Source: Tetradesmus obliquus (lineage: Eukaryota; Chlorophyta; Chlorophyceae; Sphaeropleales; Scenedesmaceae). From it: a stretch of 64,000 bases of DNA. Shown one piece after another: positions 11,733-22,015 of this stretch (position 1 is the first letter of the stretch; each line of letters begins with the position of its first letter). The translations under genes and the position numbers were made by a program. The notes below the pieces were generated by a model. It saw only the letters and a program-made list of their open reading frames with translations. It did no database searches and was not told where the DNA came from. Location of the stretch: positions 2,700,501 through 2,764,500 of the forward strand of contig CP126192.1 of the NCBI GenBank assembly GCA_030272155.1, in the 5' to 3' direction.

Positions 11733-14700
11733 CAGGCCAGACGCATAAGAGATAATAGCAAAGCAGGCAGTGCAGCAAGCACCAGCGTTTGCCCACGGAC
11801 ATTTCCAAGGTGTGCATTCTTGGAGCAGGTTGGATGTTCAGACGCAGAAGTTTGTCAGCTTGAGTCCAGCACCTGCTCTTTGACACACAGCAGACACAGA
11901 CAATGGGGCCAGCCGGGACTGCATTACTTGCATAATCATATGCATGCTTTCAGCATCCGATTGCAGTGCTTATCATCACAAGGCCATCGGTTACACTGTC
12001 CTCTGGTTGCCGGGCCTCACCTGGGGCTGCCTGCTGCGCCGCGCCGTGCAGCTGCACGTACTGCTCAGCAGCAGCTCTGCTCACGCCAGCTCCGGGGGCC
12101 TCGTCATCGCTGATGGGGCCCAGCTGCTGCTGCATGAGCTGCTGCCAGAATGCGCGCTTGGCAGGGTTGGGCTTGAACGCGTCACGCAGCTGTGCGCAGC
12201 AGGGGCAGAAGGCAGCAGTATTGGAGCAAAGCAAGGAAGCTTTGGCGAGCAAGCCACATACAAACTGCTCCCAAACCTGCGATGTGCTCCGTGCTGTGTG
12301 TGTAGGCAGGATTGGTGCTGAGATGTATTGTGTTGTAATGTATGTGTGGCTGCTTCATTTGACAGCAGCGTTGCAGGCATTGAAGTTCACGCACCTGGTC
12401 CAGATATGCATTGAACGCTGCAGGCCTGCCCTGCTGCACGGCAGCCTGCCGCAGCGCCGTCACCGCCTGCACAGCACGCGGGAACTGCCGCGGCCCTATG
12501 CTGGCCTCCACCAGCTGCCGCACCACCCTCTGCAGCAGCAGAGGCAGCAGCAGCAGCACAACACCGCCCTTCTAGTGTTGGCGCTGAATGCAAGTGGCAG
12601 CAGTGTGGCAGACAGGGGCCCCAGTGACAGGGCAGGGCGCGTCTCAAACAAGCCTGCAGCCACGTCAACATCTGTTCGAGCCTGCCTACGTCAGGCCGTT
12701 GGCACCAACCAGTGACCATCCCACTTGGAGTGCCAACCCCACGCCAGTGACGACCCCACTCAAGCATCCCACCCACCTGCATGCCTGTGAAGGCATTGTC
12801 AATCTGCCCGTGCTGCAGCAGCGCAGCAAAGCTCTCCAGCGGCGCATCATCGGTCACCTCACTGACCAGCCGCACACCAGACTCATCCGCAACAACAGCA
12901 GCAGCAGCAGCAGGCGCCATAGCGGCGCCACCAGCAGCTGCGGCTGCTGCACTGGTGCCTGCTGCAGCGTCGGCACCTGCCTCAGCTGTTGGAGCAGCCG
13001 GCACACGCTCCTGCAAGCAGCAGCGGCAGCAGAAGCAGCAGCAGCGTGCATGTGGTTGGGTGCTAGTACACATACTAGGCAGGCATGCTACTGCAGCACC
13101 TGAAAAGCGGCCGCTGACTTCACACTTTATCAGTCATGCACATGTCAGCACCTCAGGCTCTAAGAGCGTGCTGTTGCAGTGAAACACAGGACGGACTGCG
13201 GCGGAATCCTCTTGTCATAACAGCATGCACCCGATTTGCTGCTGGGTGGCTGGCTCAGCTCACCTGAGGGCTCTGAGCACTCAAGGCCCTTCAGTGCACA
13301 CGTCAGCACCTCAGGCTCTAAGAGTGTGCTGTTGCAGTGCTGTCAGCACAGTGCTGGACGCCACAAACTGCAACTCATCTGCTGCTTCCTGGCTGGCCCA
13401 GCTAGCCGCAGGGTTCTGCAGTGCTGCAGGCCTGCTCACCGTGATGGGGAAGTGCTTGGGCAGCGCTGCCAGCAGCTGCTCTGTGCCTGCTGGGAGGCTG
13501 CCTGCAGGGGCCTGGTCCAGCACTGCTGCTGCCAGCACATCATCCTTCGCATCTGGCACCTGCACAGCAAGCGGCACAATGGCCAGTGGTGCAGCAAGGC
13601 AGCAGGCACAGCACGGTCAGCTTGCTGCCGATGTTAGCGCTTGCAGTACGTTGCTACGACACGCTTGGCTGCTGTGCATATGAATATAGGACCGCAAGCA
13701 CACCTCTGGAATTCATCTTGTACAACAGGTGACAGAGCAACCGCACACGCATGTACTGCAGCTGCCACAGCCAGTACCTCTCCCAGCCCTACCTGGAACT
13801 GCGGGTCCAGCGCCCGCTGCCCTATGAACCAGTAGAAGCGCTGCAGCATGGGGTTCAGCGTATCCTCAGGCACCAGCTGCTCCCTCACAGGCCCAGCAGC
13901 AGCAGCAGCAGCAGCAGCCGCTGGCTGCTGGCTTGAGCCCTGCTGCGTTGCCTGCGTCTGTGTCTGCTGCGTTGCGCCTGCTGCTGCAGTTGCTGCAGGT
14001 GCCAGGGACAGGTTCTTCACCAGCTGCCTCATGGCCTTCATGCCATCTGTGCTTGGGTACAGCTGCAGCAGGGTTCAGCGCAACAACACGCCAGGCACAT
14101 TCAGAAGCAGCACTAGCGTATGTCGCAGTCGTTGCTCGCTTGCAGAAAGAGGTCGAACTGCTGGCAGCGGTGCGTCGTGTTTTTGTTGATTCGTGCTGCT
14201 CTGTGTGTGTTCAACTGGCATGCAGGGATGACACGGTGCGCGTCCTGCTGCTGCTGCTGCTGCTGCTGACAGCACTCACGTGCTGCTTGTTGGGATCTGC
14301 CTTGTACTGCGTGAAGTCCTTGAACAGCAGCTGCCGCATGTCGTCAGCAAACGGCAGCCGGTTCAGCAGCAGGCAGTCCTGCTGCAGCAGCGAGGCGTCA
14401 GGAGCCACCTGCGGGCTGCCTGCCATGAGCATGATGCTGCTGCCGCGGCTGGTGCCCAGGTAGCGCAGCACTGCACGAGAGACAAAGACCCCGCACGGTT
14501 GGCAGGCACAGCAGAGCGAGCTGCTGTTAGTGACGCGCCAGGTAGAGTCGTCACCCAGCTGTACAAGCAAGCAGGTGTGTGTGAGGAGAAGTGTGAGAGC
14601 GGCATGGCTGTGCCTTTTTGCTGAGGGGGTTCCCCATCCTTCAAGGCTGCAGACTACGACAGCTTCATCAATGCTGCTGCCGCGCTGGCAGCAGCAGCAG

Positions 14701-17113
14701 CAGCGCAGCAAGTGGCACGCACCTGCAACCTTGTCCTGCTTGGCCAGCCCCCGCACCAGCGCTGACAGCGCCAGCGCATCGGGTGCAGTGACACCCAGCG
14801 CCACGTAGCACTCCGCAGAGTAGTGCCTGCAGGCAGTGACAAGCGGCACAGCACACCCCAGACCGCTTCAACACCAGCAGTGTGTGCTTAGAGCACACAT
14901 CATGAGACCATGGGTTTCATTCCACAGCAGCATGCTCTGCGCAGGTCAAAGTCATGACACAGAAAGGGGCACAAACAGCAGCAGCAGCAGCAGCAGCAGC
15001 ACAGCAATTCAGTTGGCTGTTGCGCAGGCCACAAAGAACCCAGGTCTGCCGGTGAACAAACAGGCACAAAACAAGGCTCACCAGCGTGGCACGTTTTCCC
15101 TGGCGGTGAACCCCAGCAGCTCCAGACAGGGCTCCGGCTTGTAGGCCAGCAGCGCATCATCCTCCACCGGCACCAGCTGCTGCCCATATCTGTGTGTCAT
15201 GAGCATGGATGGCGGCAGCGAGGGCAGCAGCAAAGAGCCAGACCCATGTGGCACAGCGGGAAAGAGGCATAGACCCATGCCCAAGGGTGATGTTGTGTTT
15301 CAGCGCAGTATGTGAGCTGCCCTTGCAACTTGACAGCATGCCAGGTCAGCGGCAGCTGCTGACTCAACTGCTGCCCACAAGCACTGAACAGGAGGCACCC
15401 ATCGCGCCAATTACTAGCACGCCCGTGTCTCTTCTAGACATGCTGAAACAGCAGTCTCGCAATTGTGTGGCGCGCTCACTTTTAGCCCTTCTGCTTCTGC
15501 ACAGCAGGCACCCACAATGCACAATACCAGCACGCCAGCTTCTTTGTCAGTGTCATGTTGAGTCAGCAGCCCCCCAGTGACACAGTGCGCTCACTTGTAT
15601 CCCTTCTGCTTCTCCTCAGCCGCCAGCACGTGGTCCCTGTCAGTGGGGTCCCGGTACTCGGTCTCACGCGTAACCAGGCCTGCGTGTCACATGCCAAAAA
15701 AGGCTGTCATATAACAGTGTCACACCGTGTCACGCCATACCAGATCCGTACGCGCCGCAGGCAACACAAGCGGGCCTATTGAGCACCCAATTCATGTTAC
15801 ACTGCACATGCTGGCCTTGCTGGACTGGCGCAACAGCCTGCATAGTTGACAAGCAATGGGCACCTACCTGAACCCCCAGCTGCAGTGGGCGGGCTGTACA
15901 GTTTCAGCGAAGGAAGCGGCTGCTTTGCTGTCTTCTTGTACACCTGCACCTGCAGGCGGCAGCAGCGCCACCACCGAAACGGCAACTGTCAGCAGGATGC
16001 AACTGCACTCCTGGCCTGACTCCCTCTATGCACAATCAGCAACGTCATGCAAATTAGTTTCTCCTGTTTCTACTGGATGACACTCCCACTGCCATCCTTT
16101 AGCAGCAACCAGCACAGCGCGCAGCAACCAATTGTATGGGCCCATCCCCCGCGCACCTCAATCCTGCACTTTGTCCCAATCGCGAGTGACGCCTTGTAGC
16201 CCGTGCTCGCAGTCTCCTTCAGTGTGAATATCGCAGCCATGGAAACTTCACTAGGAAGTGCCCTGTAGCTGCCGGCCACCTGCGCCAGCAGCTCATGCAG
16301 GCCTGCTAGGTTGGAGGCACGCTGCGCTGCTGCTGCCTCGGAGCGCGCGGGTGCACCATCCCCCACGCCATACACCTCGAGTGACAGGCCAGCCTGCAGT
16401 GTACGGCCGAGTTGAAAATACATGAACGCTTCTGCAAAGTAGCAAGAAGTGATTGCTGGCAGCGTGCTGGAGAGGGCTGCTGGGGGTAACAGCATCTGCT
16501 GCTGAGGTGCTACTCTTTACTTGATTGCAGCGTTTGCTGCATCTCCTAGCAACACTGGGCAAACCTGCTTGGCTGGAGGCACCAGGCAGCATGAATGCTG
16601 CGCCAGCTTTCAGGTTGTGCTTAGCCAAGCATATGTAGATGGGGTGCACAGCTGCTTTGGTGCTTGCCTGTGTGAGCTGTGCTGCCACGTCAGTGCAGGT
16701 CTCAGGGTCCAGCTCCTCCACCTGCAGCCAGCCAACAGCAGTACATCTTTACATATTGCAGTTTGCATATTGATACACTTGATAATGTTCAGATGGCTGT
16801 ACACAGACACAGGCAGACGAAAAAACATGACATGGAAAGCATACAACACAGCAGCATGCAAGGCACAGCCACCTGTGGCTACAGCAGAGCCAATATCTCC
16901 AGCTTTTGTTGTGAGTGCTGCAAGCCACGCTATGCCAGCTGCCTCTGCTCATGTGCAGGCCAGCGCACCTGTGTGTCAAAGCTGCTGATGAGCAGCAGCC
17001 GCTTGTGGCCCTTGAAGGCCGAGGGCCGCGCAGCCACGGCCTTCTTCAGCAGGTCCACGCCCACCAGCAGCGCACTCACATGGTCGCTGGAGCCGCGCTC
17101 GCCTGCTCAGCAT

Positions 17114-17145
<32 letters not shown>

Positions 17146-17456
17146 GCTGGGCAGCCAGCAGTGCACAGCTGCTCTGCTGCATCCACACATAAACTCCTGA
17201 ACAGCTGGCTGGGTTGCAGACTGCAGCCGTACCACTGCTGCTGCTGCTTCTGCTGCTGGTGCTGTCCCTGGCTGCACGCAGTGCGCGCTGCCCAGGCCTG
17301 CCAGCCAGCCACTCACTGCTGATGCTGTTGATGGTCTTGAGGCACTTCAGGTCTGGGCATGCCAGTGGCTGCACCACGCTGATGTGGCGGTACTGCTCGC
17401 CCTCCTCAGGCCCCATCTCATCGTACACCTCATTGGCGGTGCCTGGCAGGCCGTAC

Positions 17457-17493
<37 letters not shown>

Positions 17494-18312
17494 CGCTGGC
17501 TACAATCAGCAGTAGCGCTTGGCTACAATTCAAGTGGCACGGCAGCAAGCTTGAAGCAGCGATTGCACCCCTGCTTGTGTCCTTAGTGCTGGAAGTGCTG
17601 CAGGTGGCAGGCAGTGACTGCGTGGCAGGAGCTGCGTGGGGATGGCGGAAGGTGACACTGCAGCGGGGGCTGCCTGTTGCTGTGTTGCTTTGGCCTCAAG
17701 AGGTGCCCGACATGCTGTGCGCAACTACCTGTCACTGTGTTGTGACAAGTTGTCACCTGAGGCAATGCCCAACTGCAAGCCAAGGACCGTGCTGTATTCA
17801 GCACACCAACACCATGATCAACAAGCGGTACGTAATGCATACAAGTGCATGCAAAGGGCAGCATGCTGAGGGTGAGAGGACATGTCACATACCCGTAGTG
17901 CCAAACAAGACCACCGCCAATTCATGTGAAGAGTGGTTCAGCAGCTGCAGGTGACGGAAGACGTGTCAGCCAAGTTCGTGCAGAATCAGGCAGTGTATTG
18001 CCTTGACTGCCAACAACTGCAGTGCTGACGGAATGCATCTGCTCTGCCTCTGCTGCCGTCATCAGTGCACCTTTGACTCTGCCAAGAGGAAGACAGACTT
18101 GCGCAGTGCTGGCAGGTAGCTGGCCATGTGGGGGCCAACATCTAGCACAACAACAGCAGCCTCCTGCAGGGCAAAACATGGCAGGATCGGCTGGATGGGT
18201 CACTGGGGCAACCACACGCCAGCACAGCACTGCTGACCAGCAGCAGGTCATGCAGCATCAGCAGCACTCTACCAGCAGCCACAGCCGCCCACACCTTTCC
18301 TCTGGACGCCAT
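11629..18312 (-). CDS. KU80: Ku80 (XRCC5) DNA double-strand-break end-binding protein
   Basis: Eighteen exons close in frame to 758 residues: 18312-18295, 18163-18071, 17944-17893, 17442-17317, 17102-16969, 16721-16668, 16393-16157, 15949-15868, 15679-15595, 15189-15082, 14826-14723, 14470-14280, 14062-13793, 13559-13440, 13010-12777, 12529-12395, 12189-12021 and 11693-11629. Ku80 pairs with Ku70 to ring broken DNA ends for non-homologous end joining. Visible parts: N-terminal von Willebrand-type domain (EAAVVVLDVGP near 7-17, ELAVVLFGTTG, GHKRLLLISSFDT near 125-140); central beta-barrel (VQVYKKTAKQPLPSLKLYS, then KYGQQLVPVEDDALL); helical arm (QRFYWFIGQRALDP near 505); C-terminal helices (QFPRAVQAVTALRQ). 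It ends in the acidic tail DEEDDEFAGMD. Family length is 680-730. Exon 1 is only 18 nt. The intron after exon 6 is GC-AG. Its promoter is shared with the divergent NFU gene. Confidence 0.92.
13137..13339. repeat. 45-bp direct repeat in a Ku80 intron
   Basis: Two 45-base copies, 13137-13181 and 13295-13339, differ at two positions. Both contain GTCAGCACCTCAGGCTCTAA and end in CTGTTGCAGTG. They lie 113 bases apart in the intron between exons 15 and 14 as numbered on the plus strand (13011-13439). Confidence 0.9.
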
Positions 18313-18633
18313 GTCAACCCCAAATGACTCTCAAACGATGCAATGTAGGTGCTACATCACGACGTGGGCAAGATCAAACAGCTGCATGAAACTTTCGAAA
18401 GTGGTGTGTTTCCAATGTGTTTCGGTTAGGCACAAACCCAGCCATGGTACAACTACAAGCTAAGAAATTGAAAGATTAACTCAAGTACGCTGGGAAGGGG
18501 GCAGATTGCCTGTAGTGCCTCAATCAGGGTGCACTGGTGACAGCTTATGACAAGTGTGTGCTTGGGCGAAGAGGGCGACTTCAGCTGCTCTCCACTTTGT
18601 TGCTTGCAGTTACATTTGCTATCAACCAACAAA
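18313..18633. promoter_or_regulatory. Divergent promoter shared by Ku80 and NFU
   Basis: Only 321 bases separate the two start codons, which face away from each other. Both 5' UTRs and both core promoters must fit here or overlap. I see no clear TATA box. A bidirectional promoter is inferred from geometry. Confidence 0.6.
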
Positions 18634-19520
18634 ATGGCGTCGCTCACCGCCCACGTGTGCGGAGCTGCCCCGCTGCTGGGCAACCACAGCTATCGTTGCT
18701 GCCATGTCCTCCCGCGTGCCCACCACAATCACGGTGCACCAGTTAGACACGGTCTGGCAGTTAACCCCTTTAGCAGCAGTTGGCAGCAGCCCACAAGCAG
18801 CAGGCGCGGGGTGCTACAACGTGAGCGCTAGGCCCGCCACTGCAACAGGGGTCTCGGGATGCTGCAGGAACTAATGTAAATCCACATCTTGCAGGCGTGC
18901 GTGTCTCTTCAGCAGCAACAGATCTGCTGGAGCTAACAGAGGAGAATGTGGAGAAAGTGCTTGACGAGGTCAGTGCTGTCTTGCACGTAGGGTGGCATCC
19001 ATGCATGCATGGGCAGCTGCTGGTGCTCACGGACGGTATAGTTATACTCGCCAACCACGTGCCAAGCCAGCCTGCTGCATGCAGGCTCCCCCCTAAAGCA
19101 GCAGCAACAGCAGCAGCAGCGCTACACTACACACTGCATCATAACCATCAGCGCTTGCTGCAGCAGCACCCAGCTAGCAGCTCACCTTTACCTCACCTCC
19201 ACATGCAACCCACCTTTAAACATCACCAGGTGCGGCCGTACCTCATGGCTGACGGCGGCAACGTGGAGTTTGTGGAGATTGATGGGCTGGTGGTGCGGCT
19301 GAAGCTGGCGGGCGCCTGCGGCTCCTGCCCCAGCAGCCTGACCACCATGACCATGGGCATCAAGCGGCGGCTCATGGAGAAGATTCCGGTGCGTGTAACG
19401 GCTGACAGCGGCAGCAGCAGCAGCAGCAGCAGAGCAGATGCCTATGAGTGCTCCAACCAGCAGATGCGCAGCCGGCAGTGCTAGCGAATGGGCATGGAGA
19501 AGACCTGAGTGGGTGGCCGC

Positions 19521-19551
<31 letters not shown>

Positions 19552-20716
19552 ATTGATGCGCAGATGCGTGATACATCCAGTGAATGCCAGCGGTGCGCCA
19601 GCGCCGCGGCCATCAGGTAGCAGTGAGTGACGCAAGCAGCAACTTGCAGCGAGTGCGCCAGCCAGCAGATGCCAGGGAGTGCTGCAGCTAGCAGACGCGA
19701 ATGATTGCGCCAGCCAGCAGATGAGGGTGTCGGTGGGCGCTGCAGCAGCAGATGCGCAGCCGGCAGGCGGCTTACAGGGGGTCGCTGGCACTTGCATAGC
19801 TCGTGCAAGCAGCTACTGCTGCGGCAGCAGCAGTCACGGTGGCAGGACTCGCAGGCAAAGAATGAATCTGTGCCTGAGGTGCAGGGGCGGGGCTGGCAGC
19901 AGCAGCAGACCGTATGCTAATGATCATTTAAGGGCACTAGAAGAGTTCAGCATGCTGTTGCAGTTGCTGGGCTGCAGGCGTGGGGCTGGGTGCTACGCAG
20001 CAATCAGCATGCAGCATCAATTTGCTATGCCACGGCAACAGTTAAAGTTAAAAGGTGGCGCTGCTTGCTGACATGTCATTCTTGACGCTTTTTGAATTGT
20101 TTGCCGCCTGTTCACACGTCTGCAGGAAATCCTGGAGGTGGAGCAGGTGATGGAGGAGAACACGGGCCTGTCGCTGTCAGCAGAGAACGTGGACCAGGTA
20201 GGTGCTGCAGCTGTCAGTGCCAGTGACTTGTGGCCGTCAGCTAGCACTGCGTCTGCAGCCGGGAGCAGCAACTGCAGTTGATGTATATGGTGATGTTGGT
20301 ACTTGCTGACTTTAAGGCTGCTGTGAGACATGCAGTAATGGTGTACTATTGCTAGCAGGATGCTGCATCAAACACCTGGGTGCTGGTGCCTGTGCTGTGA
20401 TGCACCTGCAGTTGAACATCACACGCAGCATCACTCAGCATTCGACTCATGCACACGCTCACACACATGTCACCCTGCTGTGCTGGCTGCTATGTCCATC
20501 GTATGCCTATTCATTGGTCATGGTCAGGTGCTTGGCGAGATTCGGCCATACTTGGTGGGCACTGGCGGCGGCGAGCTTCTGCTGGACAGCATCGACGGCG
20601 TGATCGTGAAGATCAAGATCACGGGGCCGGCAGCCAACGTCATGACAGTACGTGTGGCGGTCACGCAGAAGCTGCGGGAAAAGATCCCCAGCATTGCGGC
20701 TGTGCAGCTGCTGTGA
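18634..20716 (+). CDS. NFU: Plastid NFU-type iron-sulfur cluster scaffold
   Basis: Five exons join in phase: 18634-18820, 18895-18968, 19230-19388, 20126-20197 and 20528-20716. They give 226 residues. Two NifU C-terminal-like domains follow a Ser/Arg/His-rich leader. The first domain (about 73-140) has the Fe-S motif GACGSCPSS with C117 and C120. The second (about 141-226) keeps the fold signature [17 protein letters not shown] but lacks both cysteines. A cysteine-bearing domain followed by a degenerate copy is the layout of land-plant chloroplast NFU1-3, which assemble 4Fe-4S and 2Fe-2S clusters for photosystem I and other plastid proteins. The leader ends in VRVSSA, which fits a transit-peptide cleavage site, so plastid targeting is inferred. 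The paralog number cannot be set from sequence alone. Confidence 0.9.
19457..19770. repeat. Degenerate repeats in NFU intron 3
   Basis: CAGCAGATGCGCAGCCGGCA occurs at both ends of this stretch (about 19458 and 19746). Shorter variants such as GCCAGCCAGCAGATG lie between them, near 19657 and 19708. It looks like a decayed minisatellite mixed with CAG runs. Unit borders are not clear. Confidence 0.5.
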
Positions 20717-22015
20717 GCAGCAGCAGCGGCAAAGCAGTAGCAGCAGCGGCGGCGGCGGCGGCAGCAGCGGTGGCAGCAGCAGCAGCTGCATGCGTTGCTG
20801 GACTCATTGCCGAGCCAACGCTGAGTGGGTGGCGCGTTGGCTTCATTAGGTAGCAGGTGGGGCTGGGAGATGGGAAGGGTTACGGACGGGTCGTGGCAGG
20901 CGAACAGTAGATGCGGGTTGCGCATGCAGCTTGGGGCAGGCACAGCAACAGCTTGAATGCCAGTAGCTACCCAGCCCAGCGCGTGCCAGCAAGAGCATAT
21001 TTGCTGGTAAAGCATACAGTGCTTGTGTACAGGCAGTCCTTTGGGCTGCAGATTGTGTGTGGCGAGGTATTGCAGTGACGAGAGCAGTGTGTGTTTCTGA
21101 CTGACGTGTAGTTGCTGCGCTTATGTGCAGTTTAGATCCAGAGGGTTGGCCTATTCTGGCTGCCCTGGCCGCAGGTTGCCAGTGTACGAATAGTTGAACT
21201 TGTCTGAAAGAGAGAACAGTGAGCATTGTGTTTTCTGCATTGATGGCAGCCACGTGTGTTGCAGGATAATGCAGTCCTGCTGGTTGGCGGATTGTGTTTC
21301 TGCTGCAGCATGCCCGATCATTGCTTGGCCAGGCAGGCGCCATGCGGCTGCTGCGCATGATCATGCTGGGGTCGGCGCTGTGCTGGACGCTGTACATGAC
21401 ACTTTGTTGTGGCAGCGCCGTTCTGCCACTGCATTCTGTTGCTTCAAATGCATCTGCAGGGCGGGTGCTGTCTGATGGTGACAGCGCATACAGCGCGGCA
21501 CTTGTGGAATGTGTGGCAGCATTGAGTACTCCGCAAGTGCACCTGGCGTGCTTGATGTGTCAACAAGTGTTGGGTTAGGTTGGGCTGCATGAATACGGTG
21601 ACTGAGCTTCTGCATACAACATGCAGCATTGTGCCAGTTGTTGCCTTTGCTGATGCAAATGGCATTGGTTGGGCACCAAGCAGCGGCCTTTTTCTTGATG
21701 CCTGAGTTCCACCGCCTGTAATTGTGTGCACAGACATTGCTAATCGCCTGCATCACCGCGTTGCTTGATCGATTTTACTGCAATGTGTGTAACTTGCAGA
21801 AATGCTGATCTTCACGAACGGTGGATCGTTCTTAGGCTTCGCAAGCGGGAGAACATGGCGCGTAACACAGGCATTTGCATACCTGGCACAGAGCCCAATA
21901 TCAATGTCAGCTCAGTGAAACCAATTAAAATTAAGTTGTTCATTTGGAAGACACGGTTCGCAATCATGAAGGCTCATGGATGACCTCGCCAATAAAGTTG
22001 CTGAAACTACAAACG
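20717..22015. other. NFU 3' UTR and promoter of the secreted-protein gene
   Basis: A plus-strand TGTAA at 21717-21721 is the first I see after the NFU stop, implying a 3' UTR of about 1 kb, which is long but not rare in green algae. The remaining ~300 bases before 22016 would be promoter and 5' UTR of the next gene. A short ATG frame at 21966 overlaps the start region and could be an upstream ORF. Confidence 0.45.
21717..21721 (+). terminator. TGTAA polyadenylation signal of NFU
   Basis: First plus-strand TGTAA after the NFU stop at 20716. Confidence 0.4.

Noticed and set aside
21342..21578. Short frame starting MRLLRMIMLGSALCW that looks like a signal peptide
   Set aside because: It lies between the NFU stop and the NFU polyadenylation signal and has no conserved continuation or good donor. 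It is probably chance within a 3' UTR.
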